Source: Poa pratensis | Lineage: Eukaryota; Streptophyta; Magnoliopsida; Poales; Poaceae | Assembly (NCBI GenBank): GCA_947311845.1 | Contig: CAMZMU010000063.1 | Location: 118,159,612-118,223,611 of the forward strand | Length of the DNA: 64,000 nt | Reading direction: 5' to 3' | In this document: positions 45,966-57,584 of the stretch, piece by piece | Position numbering within the stretch: the first letter of the stretch is position 1 | Layout of the letters: each line of letters opens with the position of its first letter | The notes under the pieces: model-generated | The model's database searches: none | What the model was told of the DNA's origin: nothing | What the model saw: the letters and a program-made list of their open reading frames with translations, nothing else | Made by a program: the position numbers and the translations under genes

Positions 45966-46058
45966 CCCCGCTGCTCAGTGCACTCTAGCACCCACTCCTC
46001 CTTCACTTCGCCTCCAAACTCCAGAACCTTATCCCCAGCGAGTCTTATCCCCCTCGCA

Positions 46059-47867
46059 ATGGCGGCCACCCTCTTCTCCACCGCGCTCTCCCACCACTTC
46101 ATCTCCCTCACCGCCGCCAAGCCCGCCACCTCGGCCTCCGCCTCCTTCGCCTGCGGCCCGCTACGCGCCGTGTCGGCGCTGCTGGCGCCGCGGAGGCGCC
46201 TCCTGCTGCCCGTGGCCGTGGCGGAGGTTACGTCCGAGTTCGAGACGGAGGACGCGGAGGAGCAGAGCGAGGGAGGGGGAGGTGACTCGGAGGCCGAGTA
46301 CTCCGAGGACCTCAAGGTCTTCGTCGGCAACCTGCCCTTCACCGTCGACAGCGCGCAGCTCGCCGGGCTCTTCGAGCAGGCCGGCTCCGTCGAGATGGTC
46401 GAGGTATACAATTTTGTTCCGTGCAAAGCTATAATTGAGAAAATTTAAGTACTCCAATCCCCTAAAAAATGTTCAATTACGCGCGCCAAATGTTGCGTTG
46501 TCAGGACAGGGAGGCTTCAGAGTCGGGACATTTCGTTTTTAGTGCAGTTTCAGGTCGTCTCGTCTGGTAGATGCGGATTTGTCGCAATATAGACTTGTTT
46601 TACTTGAGGATAAGATAGGATAAGATGTAATTGCGTAACTATATAAACTCTAATCTCCTAAATTATTACAGTTCTGCACAGTGTTGCATGGTCAGCATAG
46701 ATACTTCGGAGTCAGGACATTTCGTTTCACCGTAGTGCCCAGGTTGTCGGGTAGATGTGGAATTGTTTTTCCTTCAGGATAAGATAAGATATTCTAAAAT
46801 TGTCTCGGCCTGGACCAAGTTCGAAGTGGTTCAGTTGCATAGTTAATTGTGACTGCAAATGCACGTTTAATTATAGCAGAGCTGTGCATGAAGCCTTGGA
46901 CACGTATTTTAATTCAGAATGATATAGTATCTCGTTTCTTGCAGGTTGTATACGACAGAATGACCGGACGGAGCCGTGGATTTGGATTCGTCACAATGTC
47001 TTCAGCTGAGGAAGTTTCAGCTGCTGTCGAGCAATTCAATGGCTATGTGAGTACAGTTTATCTGTTTCAGACCGTCTTATCTTGGTATACCTATGTACAG
47101 TATTTCAGTGACTGCCTGTTGATAAAATGTACACACTGTTGTGGAGAAGTCTTGTTCTCTATGCATTGTAGGGTGTTAGTTTTTCATGTAGCAAAGATTC
47201 CCACATATGCTCAGCTTACTAAAAGCCTGAAATCTGATTTCTAACATAATTAAACATTGCAGTGAATTTTGTTAATTGCTTGGAGCTATTTGTTTTTCTA
47301 TTGTATGCATATAGCGCATTCATTGTTGTATTGGACTGTCGACTAATTGATTTTATCTCTCAACAACCAGACATTCCAAGGAAGACCTCTGAGGGTTAAC
47401 TCCGGGCCACCACCACCCAGAGACGAATTCGCACCCAGAACTCCGAGGGCCTTCGGTGCTGGTGGTGGCGGAGGCGGCCGCAACTTTGATTCAGGCAACA
47501 AGCTCTACGTTGGGAACCTATCTTGGGGTGTCGACAACTCAACCCTCGAGAACCTGTTCAGTGAACAAGGACAGGTGCTTGATGCCAAGGTCATCTATGA
47601 CAGGGACAGTGGCAGGTCGAGGGGTTTTGGTTTCGTCACATATGGCTCTACCGACGAGGTCAACAAGGCGATCTCGAACCTTGACGGCGTGGTACGTTTT
47701 AGCACCTACGTGGTTGTTTGATGTGACCTGTACAGTTCTTACACATTGATTTCTGAGTAGGCATGCTAACTGAGTGTATGGTTTTTGTTCTGTAGGACCT
47801 GGACGGCCGGCAGATCCGAGTTACAGTTGCAGAGTCAAAGCCGAGGGAGGACAGGCCGCGATACTAG
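46059..47867 (+). CDS. Chloroplast ribonucleoprotein (two RRMs)
   Basis: Four exons: 46059-46403, 46945-47046, 47371-47691 and 47796-47867. All introns are GT-AG in phase 0; 840 bases, 279 residues. The first ~50 residues are Ser/Ala/Arg-rich without acids, as a plastid transit peptide. Residues 56-84 are acidic. RRM1 has RNP2 VFVGNL (87-92) and RNP1 RGFGFVTM (126-133). A Pro/Gly linker (161-187) follows, then RRM2 with LYVGNL (194-199) and RGFGFVTY (233-240). This is the layout of cpRNPs (28/29/31-kDa types), abundant stromal proteins that bind plastid mRNAs and support stability, processing and editing. The start is the first ATG after the leader and begins the transit peptide. No lesion. 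Which cpRNP subtype it is remains unsettled. Confidence 0.96.
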
Positions 47868-48022
47868 ATATCCTGACGTTGGTTAGTGATTGATTATGTG
47901 TTCCCTGAGTGTTAGTTTGTAGTTTCTACTCTTTTCTCGCTGCGGATGAGAGACTGGAAAGTGAATTTGTATACGGGAAGACTTTTCTCTGCAGTGCAAT
48001 GCACACACAGCGTACTTATGCT

Positions 48023-49115
48023 CAGTGGCGGAGCCAGGAATTGAGACGAGGGGGGGCGAACAGTAAAAGGTGTGCCACCGGCGAAATTTTTTTTGACAAC
48101 ACATGTAATCCACAATTGTACGGAAAGAACAATATAAATAAGTCGAAGTCTCACAATATTATAGCTCACAAAATTTGACAACACATGTAATCTCAGTCTA
48201 GGGTAAACACCCGTGAGCACTACTGATTTTCACACAATATTAAAAACTAGTGTAAAAACTACAATACGCAATTAGATCTGAGTATAAATTAATTATCTAA
48301 CTAAATCATTGTGCAAATTACCAGATATATGCATCACATGCATCACAGATCGATTCACATACTTAAATATCACAGATCGGTTCACACTCTTACATATTCA
48401 AGATGGATACAAGGTAATCATCCCATATTGTGCAGCAGGGATTCACATCATTCACTCAATAAAATATTCACCCATGCTACTAGTTAATCTAGCAAGAGAA
48501 CAAGAAGAAATTTGATACTCACGCGGTGTTCTTCTTCTTAGCAAATGGCAGAACGGGAACCAACAACTGCAGGAGCAGCGAATCTGTTCTTCTTCTTCGA
48601 TGCAGTTGATGCACGGACTGGTGGGCTTCCACCCGAGATGCGCCCAGGCATTTGCCCGCTCCCTGGAGGCGGGGGGCGGAAGACTGAGCCGCCGACGGCC
48701 TCTGCTCCGCTCAGCCTCCCTGCATGCTTGTCGCCGTCCATTCCGCCTATTCGTCGGCGTCCATCAGAGCAAGCAGGCCGGGTCGGGGCTGTGGCTGGCG
48801 AGATGAGCGGCGTGTGCGGGGCTTCGCGGCGGGAGACAGAGGGCCGGCCGGCCGGGGCAGGGCGGTGTCCGGCGAGGGCGTGGCGGGTGGCCGGCGAGGG
48901 CGTGGCGGATGGCGGCGCTGGAGATCGAGCAGGGCGGGCTGAGACGAGAGAGAGGAAGGACCGAAGGAAGGCGCAGGGCAGAGCACGGACGGGAACGTGG
49001 TCGACTCGTATATTTTTCCTACTGCCTCCGGTGCCTCCTAGTATCTAATTTTTTTCTGCCCAAAATCGAGCCGGGTCGGCCGCGTGGGCTCAACCCCCTA
49101 CTGGCGCCGCCACTG
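48023..49115. mobile_element. hAT-like element, 1.1 kb, just 3' of the cpRNP gene
   Basis: Ends CAGTGGCGGAGCCAGG and GGCGCCGCCACTG are imperfect inverted repeats of hAT type, starting 156 bases after the cpRNP stop and possibly within its 3' untranslated region. No 8-bp duplication is visible. The interior has a GC-rich block (48540-49010) with open frames but no transposase. Confidence 0.7.
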
Positions 49116-50300
49116 GGTAGTTAGGTACACCATGCATATCCTGATCGTGTACCAGCATGGCTGGCAGTGGGCACTGACCGGGATTTTCATCGCCTTCAAT
49201 TTCCTGGTATCTGGTTCATTTAAGGTACGATGAGCCAATGATTGTTTTCAAGTCGATCATTTATGTGTTGTCATACTGAATGATGTAGTAACATTTATTT
49301 ACATTTCTTAGTTCTTGGTGAAAAGAAAGAATCTGATCCATGACCGTGACGTATAATTGTACACACAGTATGACTTTTTCTCGATCATCCCAGTTGCATT
49401 TAATTTATAGCTATCTCTGTGTGTGTATCTGATGGACTTTTGTCCTCTTTCATGCATTCGGTAAAGCGATGGTTCCTTCCGGTTTCTACGCAGGTGTCCT
49501 CTTTCAAGTCGCTCATTTTGTGCTCACATGTTACCATGTGTCACATTTTCTCTTTCGACGAGTAGATTAGCTTGCAAACTACTCTTTACTGTTGAGCGGT
49601 GAAATACATGAGGTGTTTTTGTCCTGCACTGACAATAGCTACCTTAAGCTTGCCACACGAACGATCTACTACAGTTTTCGCGCAATTGAATATTTGCTGG
49701 TTCCAGCTGTTTATCACCTTTATCACCTGTAATGAAGCTTAAGCTTAGTTGATTGACTGTTGTTCTTGCTTTTTTTTTGGGGCTACCGATCACTTCTAAT
49801 GATTATTTAGATCGAGATATTTGTTTCCACCTTGATTGCATATATATTGCCGATTAGCAAGTCCCGTGTGTAGTCTTGTTGGGATCAACAGAGTATCGAC
49901 TAGAGTCGGTGCTACCATATTTTGACGTTGTTTATGCCCACCAAATTTTGGGTTTTGTTAAAATTACCAAGTACTCTAAAACTTGTAAAACATGAATAAG
50001 CAATTAATAATTGAGGTACTAAAAAACAAAATTTAAGCATGTCTTAAATCAAAACTCGTATGTGCTCTACCAAAGTCACAATCAAAGCAGCCGAGTATGT
50101 GCTTCCTTCGTCTGCGTATACTCAGCCGCGCTGCTGATATCTCTTTGGTTGTGGGAATCAATGAATCCATCCTTTATAATTTCTTCTCATCTGGTTGATA
50201 CTCCGCTAAGTCGGCCTACCTCTTGCAGTTCAATGCCCATTGCGACTCTGCCTTCAAGAACCTCATTTGGCAGGTTTGGGCTCTCGCCTCCTAGTCGCCC
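49116..50300. other. Intergenic
   Basis: AT-rich DNA without gene signals; GAAGCTTAAGCTT near 49735 is a small palindrome. Nothing else seen. Confidence 0.5.
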
Positions 50301-52083
50301 TACGAGGGTGTTTGGTTAGGCTTTTTTCTTGGCTTTTGACTTTGCCTTATAAGTCACAAAAGTATCCCTTTTGTTTGGGCTGGCTGTGCTTCTGTGAAGG
50401 GAAAACTGTTGTTCAGGGAAAGCTATTTTTTTCGTGGTAGTCTTTAACAACCCAGCTGGCTGGCTGACTGTAAACTGAAATTGTTTAAAACACCCTTACA
50501 TTCATGAAAAGTTATACCTTTGCTGATTATATGCATGAAAATTGTCTTATACATGTATACATAAATCATATTAATCCAAAATACTTTTGATTACATTATA
50601 CTAATACATATATCAGCTAGCCAATACACAATATACAATATGAGTATACGAGTACATGCTGTACCCGTACGTGCTGTCGGGCGGCCGGACTATACATATT
50701 TTGGCTTGTACACGTACTAAACAAATCGAGTTATATTAGCTTGCCTCAGTTGACGTATCCGTGACACATGCACCTGCTAGCTGCCTAGACGTGAATAAAG
50801 TGGATGGATCCATGTAAGAACTACTCCATCCGTTCACATGTATAGATATATCCATTTTTTGGCAACATCTTTTTATTAAATGGAGGGAGTAGTCACGTAC
50901 AATTGTATAAAGACAAATCGAAGCCAGTAGATGTCTCGCGAGCGGCCTGCGCTAGCCCGGTGCATGTGCGTCCCTCGCTTGGGTCCTCCGGTGGCAGGAC
51001 TTCGATAATTAACTGGAACAACAGGGGTTACCTCTTTGGGGCTAAGGAGAGGAAGCTCGGGAAGTCTTCCCCATCTGTCTATTCGGCCCGTGGCTTCGCT
51101 GCCGAAGCCAACGCCACCGTGATGCCTTTTGTTTCGTTCGCCTAGCTTTTTTCAGTGGAAAGCCAAAATAAGCCCAAACAAAAGGGCCCGTAAATAGGTG
51201 CTTTTGGTTTTTAACTTTTGATTTATATCGTAGTGTAACATAAGTCAAAAGCCAAAAGCCATTTAGGGTGACTTCTTTTGGGCTCATGCTTATGCATAAG
51301 CCGGCTTATAGATTTCAGTGGGGAGAAACTATGGTGGGTAGAAACTCCTAAAAACTGCTTGGGAGACTTCTTTTGGGCTTGTGCAGTTTTGGCTTATTTA
51401 ATGTGTTGAGTTGATAGATGTCTATAACGCCCCCAAATTTGATATATGCTAGTTTTTTTTTGTACAATAATCATCACTTCTTGAAATATGGCTACGTTGC
51501 ACTAAATAAAAAGGAGAGAAAACATGTACAAAATATTTCATCAAAAATAAATTTTGAAATGCATTCACAAATTGATGTCGCTGGCTATCTGAGTTTAGCA
51601 TCGTACCTACATGCATTGATTAGGCGGCATCGTTACCTAATTAATACATAGTAAAGGGTTAATTAAGTGGCCCGTGTGCATGCGATTCCAGTAGAAAACA
51701 TGCAGTCTCACGCGATGGCCGCGAGCGACAAGACGGCAGTGAACGACCTTATTCTGACCGAACGAGCAGAAACGGTGCGGTGTGGCATTCCAGCAGTAAA
51801 TAGAACCAACAAAAGGGGTAACTCTGAATACCCATTCGCATCCCAGCGGGGAAACTCGGGAAGCTGCCCAGAAGTTGGTCCATATCAGTTTCTCGGAATA
51901 CACAGAAGAATGGATTCGCGGTGGAAATAAGCAGGTTACCAGCCGGAGACTTCTTTTAAGCTTCTCCGATTTGGGACCTATAAGCAGGCTCAGAAGCTTA
52001 AAAGAAGTGCGCCTTAGGTGCTTTTGGGGGTTTATAAGACAAAGCCAAAAGCCAACTAGAAAGGCTAACCAAACACCCTCGTA
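50301..52083. mobile_element. TIR element with ~50-bp inverted ends, composite inside
   Basis: 50301-50353 (TACGAGGGTGTTTGGTTAGG, CTTGGCTTTTGAC) is inverted at 52031-52083 (CCTAACCAAACACCCTCGTA with one change). A second inverted pair, CCCTTTTGTTTGGGC (near 50367) and GCCCAAACAAAAGGGC (near 51172), suggests a nested element of about 820 bp. A third, TTCTTTTAAGCTTCT / AGAAGCTTAAAAGAA, lies at 51951-52005. Superfamily unresolved because no target duplication is clear. Confidence 0.7.
50825..50890. mobile_element. Short Stowaway derivative, 66 bp
   Basis: Ends CTCCATCCGTTCA and ATGGAGGGAG between TA dinucleotides. Internally deleted compared with the usual copies. Confidence 0.65.
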
Positions 52084-52407
52084 CTCTCTTTAAATAAAGC
52101 CATGGTACGAGCCTGCCACATCATGGAAGCTGTCGCGTCGTCACGCCACGTGCTTGTCCGCGACCTCGTCGGACCGACAAGCTCAGGCCGTCATGGATGT
52201 ATGGTTACCACAAGGTGCCCGACACAACATAGGCCCCGACGTCTTTCTCTACGGCTCTACGACGGCTTAAGGCTATGTATTTGGAGTGTATTATAGGGAT
52301 TTGAGGGGATTATCCCAGCTATCGGGAAATCCCTAAAAGTCCGTTTACTCCGGTTGTGAAAGGGATAATCTCTAAATATCCCCTACCAACCACCTCATTT
52401 TTAACTA

Positions 52408-52509
52408 CTCTCTCCGTTCGAAAAAGGATGCCATAAAATGGATGTATCTAGATATATTTTAGTGCTAGATACATCCATTTTCGTGACATCCTTTTCCGAA
52501 CGGAGGGAG
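52408..52509. mobile_element. Stowaway MITE, 102 bp
   Basis: Ends CTCTCTCCGTTCGAAAAAGG and CCTTTTCCGAACGGAGGGAG with TA at 52406-52407 and 52510-52511. Confidence 0.95.
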
Positions 52510-52658
52510 TAAATTAAAACTCTAGCACATGCTAGTGTATTTGTGGAATGTGGGTAAGACTATTTGTGGGGAAATGTGGGATTAGGTGAAAGTTAGAATT
52601 TCACCAAATCCCCTCCCATTCTCAATACCATGGGGATGAAAATACACTCCAAATAAAC

Positions 52659-53072
52659 GGAAATTCGTATTGGCACCCGGGAGCATATGCTCCCGGTATT
52701 TTCAAAAAAAAATTCCAGAAATGAAAACTTATCAAAAAAAATCCTTAAAAAATCATGCACCTACCTGATCATGGTACGCACCATCGTGTGAAATTTCGCA
52801 CCAAAATGTCACCGTATGCGCCCTGGGCAAAAAAAAACAAAATTCTGACAAGAAATTCAAATTTTCGGATCTCATTTCCTGTCAGAAATTTGTCATTTTT
52901 GCCCAGGGCGCATATGATGACATTTCGGTGCGAAATTTAACACGACGGTGCGTACCATGCTCGGATACGTGCATGATTTTTTTCGGATTTTTTTGATAAG
53001 TTTTCAATTTTTGAATTTTTTTTTTTGAAAATACCGGGAGCATATGCTCCCGGGAGCCAAAACGCCATTCTC
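52659..53072. mobile_element. Foldback MITE, copy B, with 10-bp target duplication
   Basis: CCAAATAAAC is duplicated exactly at 52649-52658 and 53073-53082. The ends GGAAATTCGTATTGGC and GCCAAAACGCCATTCTC are inverted repeats. The caps next to them are perfect 20-bp palindromes, CCGGGAGCATATGCTCCCGG, one at each end. Long arms then follow with GCACCATCGTG, CGCCCTGGGCAAAAA and the shared centre. A 10-bp duplication and a long TIR starting with G fit Mutator-like elements. Confidence 0.87.
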
Positions 53073-53099
53073 CCAAATAAACAAATAAACAAGGGCTAA

Positions 53100-53612
53100 G
53101 GGTGCACGGCAACGAGACCCGGCGGATCTCGACATGGTGGACGATGACATAATTGATTTCTTCGAATACATGGATGCCTCCTTGTGGGCCGTACCTACAT
53201 GCTTGCCGCGTTCTATGTGTTGATGTCCGCGCTAGGCACAATTGCTATGACTTGTATGCTTTACTGCAACTGCTAGCTGTTGTTAGGAGGCAAATATCTG
53301 ATGTGAGCCGCAAGAATAATTATTGTTGAGATTAGATTCGTCAATCTATTGTCGTTTGAAGAATGGCCGGCGTGTCTTACTGTCTTATAGGGTGAGTTCT
53401 TTGAATCAAAGCAATGGCGTTCCTATTGCTACTGTGGTACTACTTTGAGCTGCTGCTGGCATGACACTTGCTCAAGGACGTCTTCGTCATCCGAGTCTGG
53501 ACTTGGGACATCGTCATGAGCAGGCGGAGACAGGCGCGCATCCATCACCCACTCGGAGCCTGCTAGCTTGTGTGCGTCGATCACTCGACCGATTTAAGTA
53601 GAGGAGGAGGGG
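53100..53612. other. Intergenic
   Basis: No gene supported. It ends at the retroposon target site. Confidence 0.5.
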
Positions 53613-53627
53613 AATCTCTGATCGATC

Positions 53628-54950
53628 AACCCCTTCGTTCCGCTCCCGTGTTGTCCCCCAGGGCGACACCGGGGCGAACCCTATCGCCGCCACAAAAAGC
53701 CACGACCATAGCTGTTCCCCTGCCGCCGCTGCCGCTGGCGAGGGCCGCGGTGCGGCGGGCCAGACGCCGAGGGCGCCGGGATCTGGTGGTTCGCGGCGGA
53801 GATCTCCTGGGGCGGCTTCCGTCGAGTTCATCTGCGTGCGGCGGCCGGGGCGGCGCCTGCCTCCCCTCTTCGTCGTCTACACGCGCAGGGGTGCTCCTGC
53901 CCTGTTATGGTGGCAGGTGGAGGTGGGTGACCGCGGATCTGGGAGCCCGCCCAGATCCGTCGCCGGCTTGCTTCCGGCCGACCGCGGCGCGTTGGGGGCG
54001 CGGGGCTGCTAGGGCTCGCGCGCGGTGTTGGTGGTGTCTTGTTGGGTGTCCCTGTGCCAAGGGGCCGAGGCTGCGGGCGCTGGCCACGGTTGTGGCAGAG
54101 GGGCAGCGGCGCTCCGGCGCTGGTGGCTCCAAGCGCAGCCATGCGCATGCTGGCGGCGGCGCGACCCCGTTTCGGTGAGGGATACCTTGGTGGACCAGCA
54201 GTGGGGAACGAGCAAGTACCGAGCGAAGGCTTGCTTCGGCCTCGGCCTTGGCCGGAGCCGGCAGCGACGGCGCCCGCGGGCGTCGCCACCTTCTTGAAGG
54301 CGCTGTCGTGGTGGTTTGCTCATCTCTCCCGATCCACGCTCCAGGGGAAAACCTCGATCCGGGTTCTCCCGATCTGATGATGTTGGCGGGCTTGCCGTCA
54401 TGTCCCTCCTGGGGGCATCGTTCATGGAGTTGGACAAAGCTGGAGGGACCAGTGGGAAGTAGGTGGTGGTGTTGTTGGTGCTCTCTCCCCGTGGTCACGA
54501 TGCTCGAGCTCCTACGGAAGGGCCGGAGGCTCTCCTCTGAATACGGCTAATGGCCGGGCTAGTGCCGGGATGCCTCCCGGGTGTCAGACTCGGCTTCGTG
54601 ATGCCCTTCGATTATGTTGTTGGCTGCTGGTAAATCCTCGCGGCGCATGGCCCTTCGTCCGGGTGTGGACTCGGCAATGTGTTGCTCTTCGGCCGCTCCA
54701 GCACCATCGTGGCTAATCTCGGCTGATTGAATCTCTTCGTCTACGGCGGTGATGCTCCTTGTGCGCTAGCGTCCAACGCTAGTCGGAAGACGATGGGCGT
54801 TGAAGGCTCTCCCTGCGGAGTTGTTTGCTTAGTGTCTTGTTTATGTTTCCCTGTTGTTCTTCCTCTGTAACTTCTGTAATTCGCCGGCATTTGTTCCGGT
54901 TTCCTCTTAATGAAAAAAGGAGAGCAGTGCTCGCTGCCTTCCGTCAAAAA
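53628..54950 (+). mobile_element. Non-LTR retroposon with 15-bp target duplication
   Basis: AATCTCTGATCGATC is duplicated exactly at 53613-53627 and 54951-54965. The 1323-bp unit between them is GC-rich at the 5' side and ends AATGAAAAAAGG...CCGTCAAAAA, an A-rich tail like that of the LINE at 34409. No reverse transcriptase or intact LINE ORF is seen, so it is probably mobilised by a LINE. The many open frames on both strands at 53570-54550 come from high GC content. Confidence 0.85.
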
Positions 54951-55145
54951 AATCTCTGATCGATCTCTGAATCTTAGTAGGAGTTGCTGATCGAACCAGT
55001 AACCTTTTTCCGTTCTGCGATCTCTCCGTTTCCGGCTCGTATACATTAATGGTAAGCGGCGCCACTGATTAGCCGCCAGTACATAGCTACATGCACGTAA
55101 CTATACTCCGTCAGCCGGTCGTCGTGTTAAATTGTAAACTCGATC

Positions 55146-55745
55146 ATGGATCAGCTCGCCGGCGACGTTGTCGGCGGCAATCACGGTGACGACAGCCGCG
55201 CCATCGTGGACGTAGGTTCCGAGTGCGCGGTGTGCATGGAGCCTCTCGAGTGGGTAGCCATTGGGCTGTGCGGCCACCACGAGGTCTGCACCAAGTGCAC
55301 GGTCCAGATCCGCGTCTTCCGGCGCGACCGCCGGTGCTGCATCTGCAGGCGACAGTGCCCCGCCATCGTCGTCACCAGGGCCGGCCGCGAGAGCCGCGTC
55401 TACACGAAGTTGGCGTCCCGTGTCAACAGGGGGCGGCTGGGGCTCGAGTACTGGTACCATAGCATCTCGGCGACGTACTTTGACGACAAGCAGCAGTACG
55501 AGGCGACGAAGAGGGTGTGCTCGCACCTGGACGATCCAGACGAGGCCACTTCGAAGTACTGTTCTGTTGTTCGCCGGGACCGTCGTCCGCCTCCATCCCG
55601 GCGGCCTTCCGGCGGTTGTGCTGATGCTGGGTTTGTCCGGAGACACCGGCTGCTGCATCACCGAGACGCCGCCGCAGCAGATCTTTTTTCTCTATTTTTT
55701 CGAAAATTTGTAGGGGAAATATGTGTGTGCATATTTTGTGCTTAA
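55146..55745 (+). CDS. RING-finger protein, Hel2/ZNF598-like, short
   Basis: Open frame of 199 codons from an ATG preceded by CTCGATC. Residues 27-67 hold a C3HC4 RING: C27, C30, C42, H44, C48, C51, C64 and C67 (CAVCMEPLEWVAIGLCGHHE, then CCICRRQCP). The spacing and the following region (FDDKQQYEATKRVC) resemble the N-terminal RING part of Hel2/ZNF598-type ubiquitin ligases of ribosome quality control. Those proteins are much longer, with C2H2 fingers, none of which follow here. After about residue 137 the sequence becomes low-complexity Arg/Pro. The +1 frame also stays open there (to 55713), so a frameshift is possible. Probably a truncated or derived grass copy; function uncertain. Confidence 0.65.
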   Translation: MDQLAGDVVGGNHGDDSRAIVDVGSECAVCMEPLEWVAIGLCGHHEVCTKCTVQIRVFRRDRRCCICRRQCPAIVVTRAGRESRVYTKLASRVNRGRLGLEYWYHSISATYFDDKQQYEATKRVCSHLDDPDEATSKYCSVVRRDRRPPPSRRPSGGCADAGFVRRHRLLHHRDAAAADLFSLFFRKFVGEICVCIFCA

Positions 55746-55756
55746 ATTTTAGCTAA

Positions 55757-57322
55757 GTGGATATTAATAAGGAAAACCCTTCTGTTCCTCCGGGGATCTC
55801 GCTCGTCGCGTCCTCCGCCTCCTACGTTCGACGCGTGTCCCCGCTGACTGCTCGCCCAACCACTCGTTCCCTTCTCCGTATCTTATCGCTTGCCTCCTCC
55901 GACCTCTCGCTAGCTCGCCTCCTTGCAAATACGAGAACGACTCGCCGCCGCCGTGGCCTGCTGCGCGCTGTCGCCCTCACCAGGGCGGATCCGGGGGGCT
56001 AGCAGGGGTCAGACCCCCCCCAATGGTTCGTCCCCCCCAACATATTATGTCACGTACAAGTAGTATATACGCTAAGTATATCAGCTAATGGCTCTAGATA
56101 ATTAGTAATCTGTACGTAATTAAGCCCAAATATAGCTGCAATCCATGTAGTACATGTACGCAGTGAAGCCCAACATAGCAAAAGCCCATCTGCCTGATGC
56201 CCATGTGTACTACGCCTTGTTCCCTGTATACCCTTTCCTCCCAGTTAGGTGATCGATCTCAATCGCCGCCATGGTGATGTTTCCCATGAAGCCCCGTTAC
56301 CGTGTATACTCTACCCTAATGGCTTGTACAAACGACTAGCAGCTAATACGGCGGCCGCGCTGGTCGTCGTTGCTCGCTTGCCGTCAGCCGCTACTGATCG
56401 TCGTTGCCTACTCGCCTTGCCGTGCATCAACATCACCGTCCCTCAAATTCACCATAGGATTCATTGTAAGGCACACGACACTTCATGTATGTTCTGCTTA
56501 TCTGATGCATTTTAGTTTTCTATACTCTGTTGTAGTTATTTAGAATGCTATCTGATTCTTATAAACAAAGAAAATGAAACAGCAGATTGCTTTTCATGCC
56601 AGTTATTTAGATCCACAATCTGGTCTCAAAAATTCAGATCCACCAATGTCACTAGTAGAGCAATATATGAAATCACAAGCTCTACATTTTTCGGTTTTGC
56701 TTAATTTTCTTTGTTAATGTTGAGATAACTTATATTAATGTAATGCTATTGCCAAACATACGCTAATATGCCATTTTATTTTGGACTTGATATCTTCATA
56801 TACAATAGTCTGCTTGCGAGCGTCATCGCTTCGCCCCCCTATGTGTAAATCCTGGCTCCGCCCCTGGCCCTCACCGGCTCTCCCCGTCGGGCCTGCGGCC
56901 GTGCCGCCGCGCCGTCGTGCGCCCCCGAGACGAGCTCCAGTCCCCTGCACCGACGACATCTGGCCGCCGACGAGGCTCCTTAGTCCTAGCCTCTGCATCC
57001 GCGGATTCCGCGGCGGTGCCGACGCGGTGGCGGACAAGGCCCTGCAGCCGTCGTTCGCGGCAGTGTTGTGGAGCAGTGGAGGACGTGCCAACATGACCAG
57101 GGAGCCGCGCCGGGATGGACCCGACGTCGGCGGCGGAAATCCAATGCTCCACGAGGCGGCACGGCGGTGCTGGCTCCAGTGGGCGGCTCTGCTGCCTTCG
57201 TTCAAGCTCGCCTGCACGCCCCGATCTCCACGGCTATGGAGGCCAGTCGCCTCTCCCCAACCTGTGTTGGCCGCCCCACCCACCCCACCCCCTTGTCGTT
57301 ACCGAACACTGAAACTGAATGA
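55757..57322. other. GC-rich DNA split by a hAT element
   Basis: 55757-55980 and 56867-57290 are GC-rich and would join at GCCCTCAC without the hAT. The frame from the ATG at 55757 would continue past the insertion for some tens of codons. Translations match no family I know, so I do not call a gene. Confidence 0.45.
55981..56866. mobile_element. hAT-like element, 886 bp
   Basis: Ends CAGGGCGGATCC and GGCTCCGCCCCTG, with a perfect 8-bp duplication GCCCTCAC at 55973-55980 and 56867-56874. No transposase in the AT-rich interior, so non-autonomous. Confidence 0.93.
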
Positions 57323-57584
57323 TAAGGGCATCTCCACTCGTGGCGCCCCACAGGCCGAAAAACGGCGCAAAACTAGCCACCTGGGGCACCGGCGCTATTT
57401 GGGCTAATGGGCTTGGCGTTTTCCCAGTCGTGTGAAACCCAGGAGTACGTCCAAAAAAATTGAAAAAATAAATTTGGCGAGATTCATATAAACATAGGCG
57501 ATATTCATAGAAGTTCAGGCTATTATGCCGATTACAAGTACTTAAAAAAACAGTAAGCACGCCCAGCCGGCCACCGTGGCCGAT

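Larger units (their letters stand above)
52271..53096. mobile_element. Tourist/Harbinger-like element holding two other MITEs
   Basis: TAA flanks both sides (52268-52270; 53097-53099). The left part GTATTTGGAGTGTATTATAG and, before the right-hand insertion, ATACACTCCAAATAAAC are inverted repeats, and the far right end is AAATAAACAAGGGC. It contains a Stowaway (52408-52509) and foldback MITE copy B (52659-53072), leaving about 310 bp of its own sequence. Confidence 0.65.

Noticed and set aside
53570..54550. Overlapping ORFs of 140-200 codons on both strands
   Set aside because: They lie in the GC-rich body of a retroposon and several start outside it or run across its border. No domain in any frame.
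55757..56002. 81-codon ORF after the RING gene
   Set aside because: No domain. It runs into a hAT element and its continuation beyond the insertion ends after a few dozen codons without a recognisable product.
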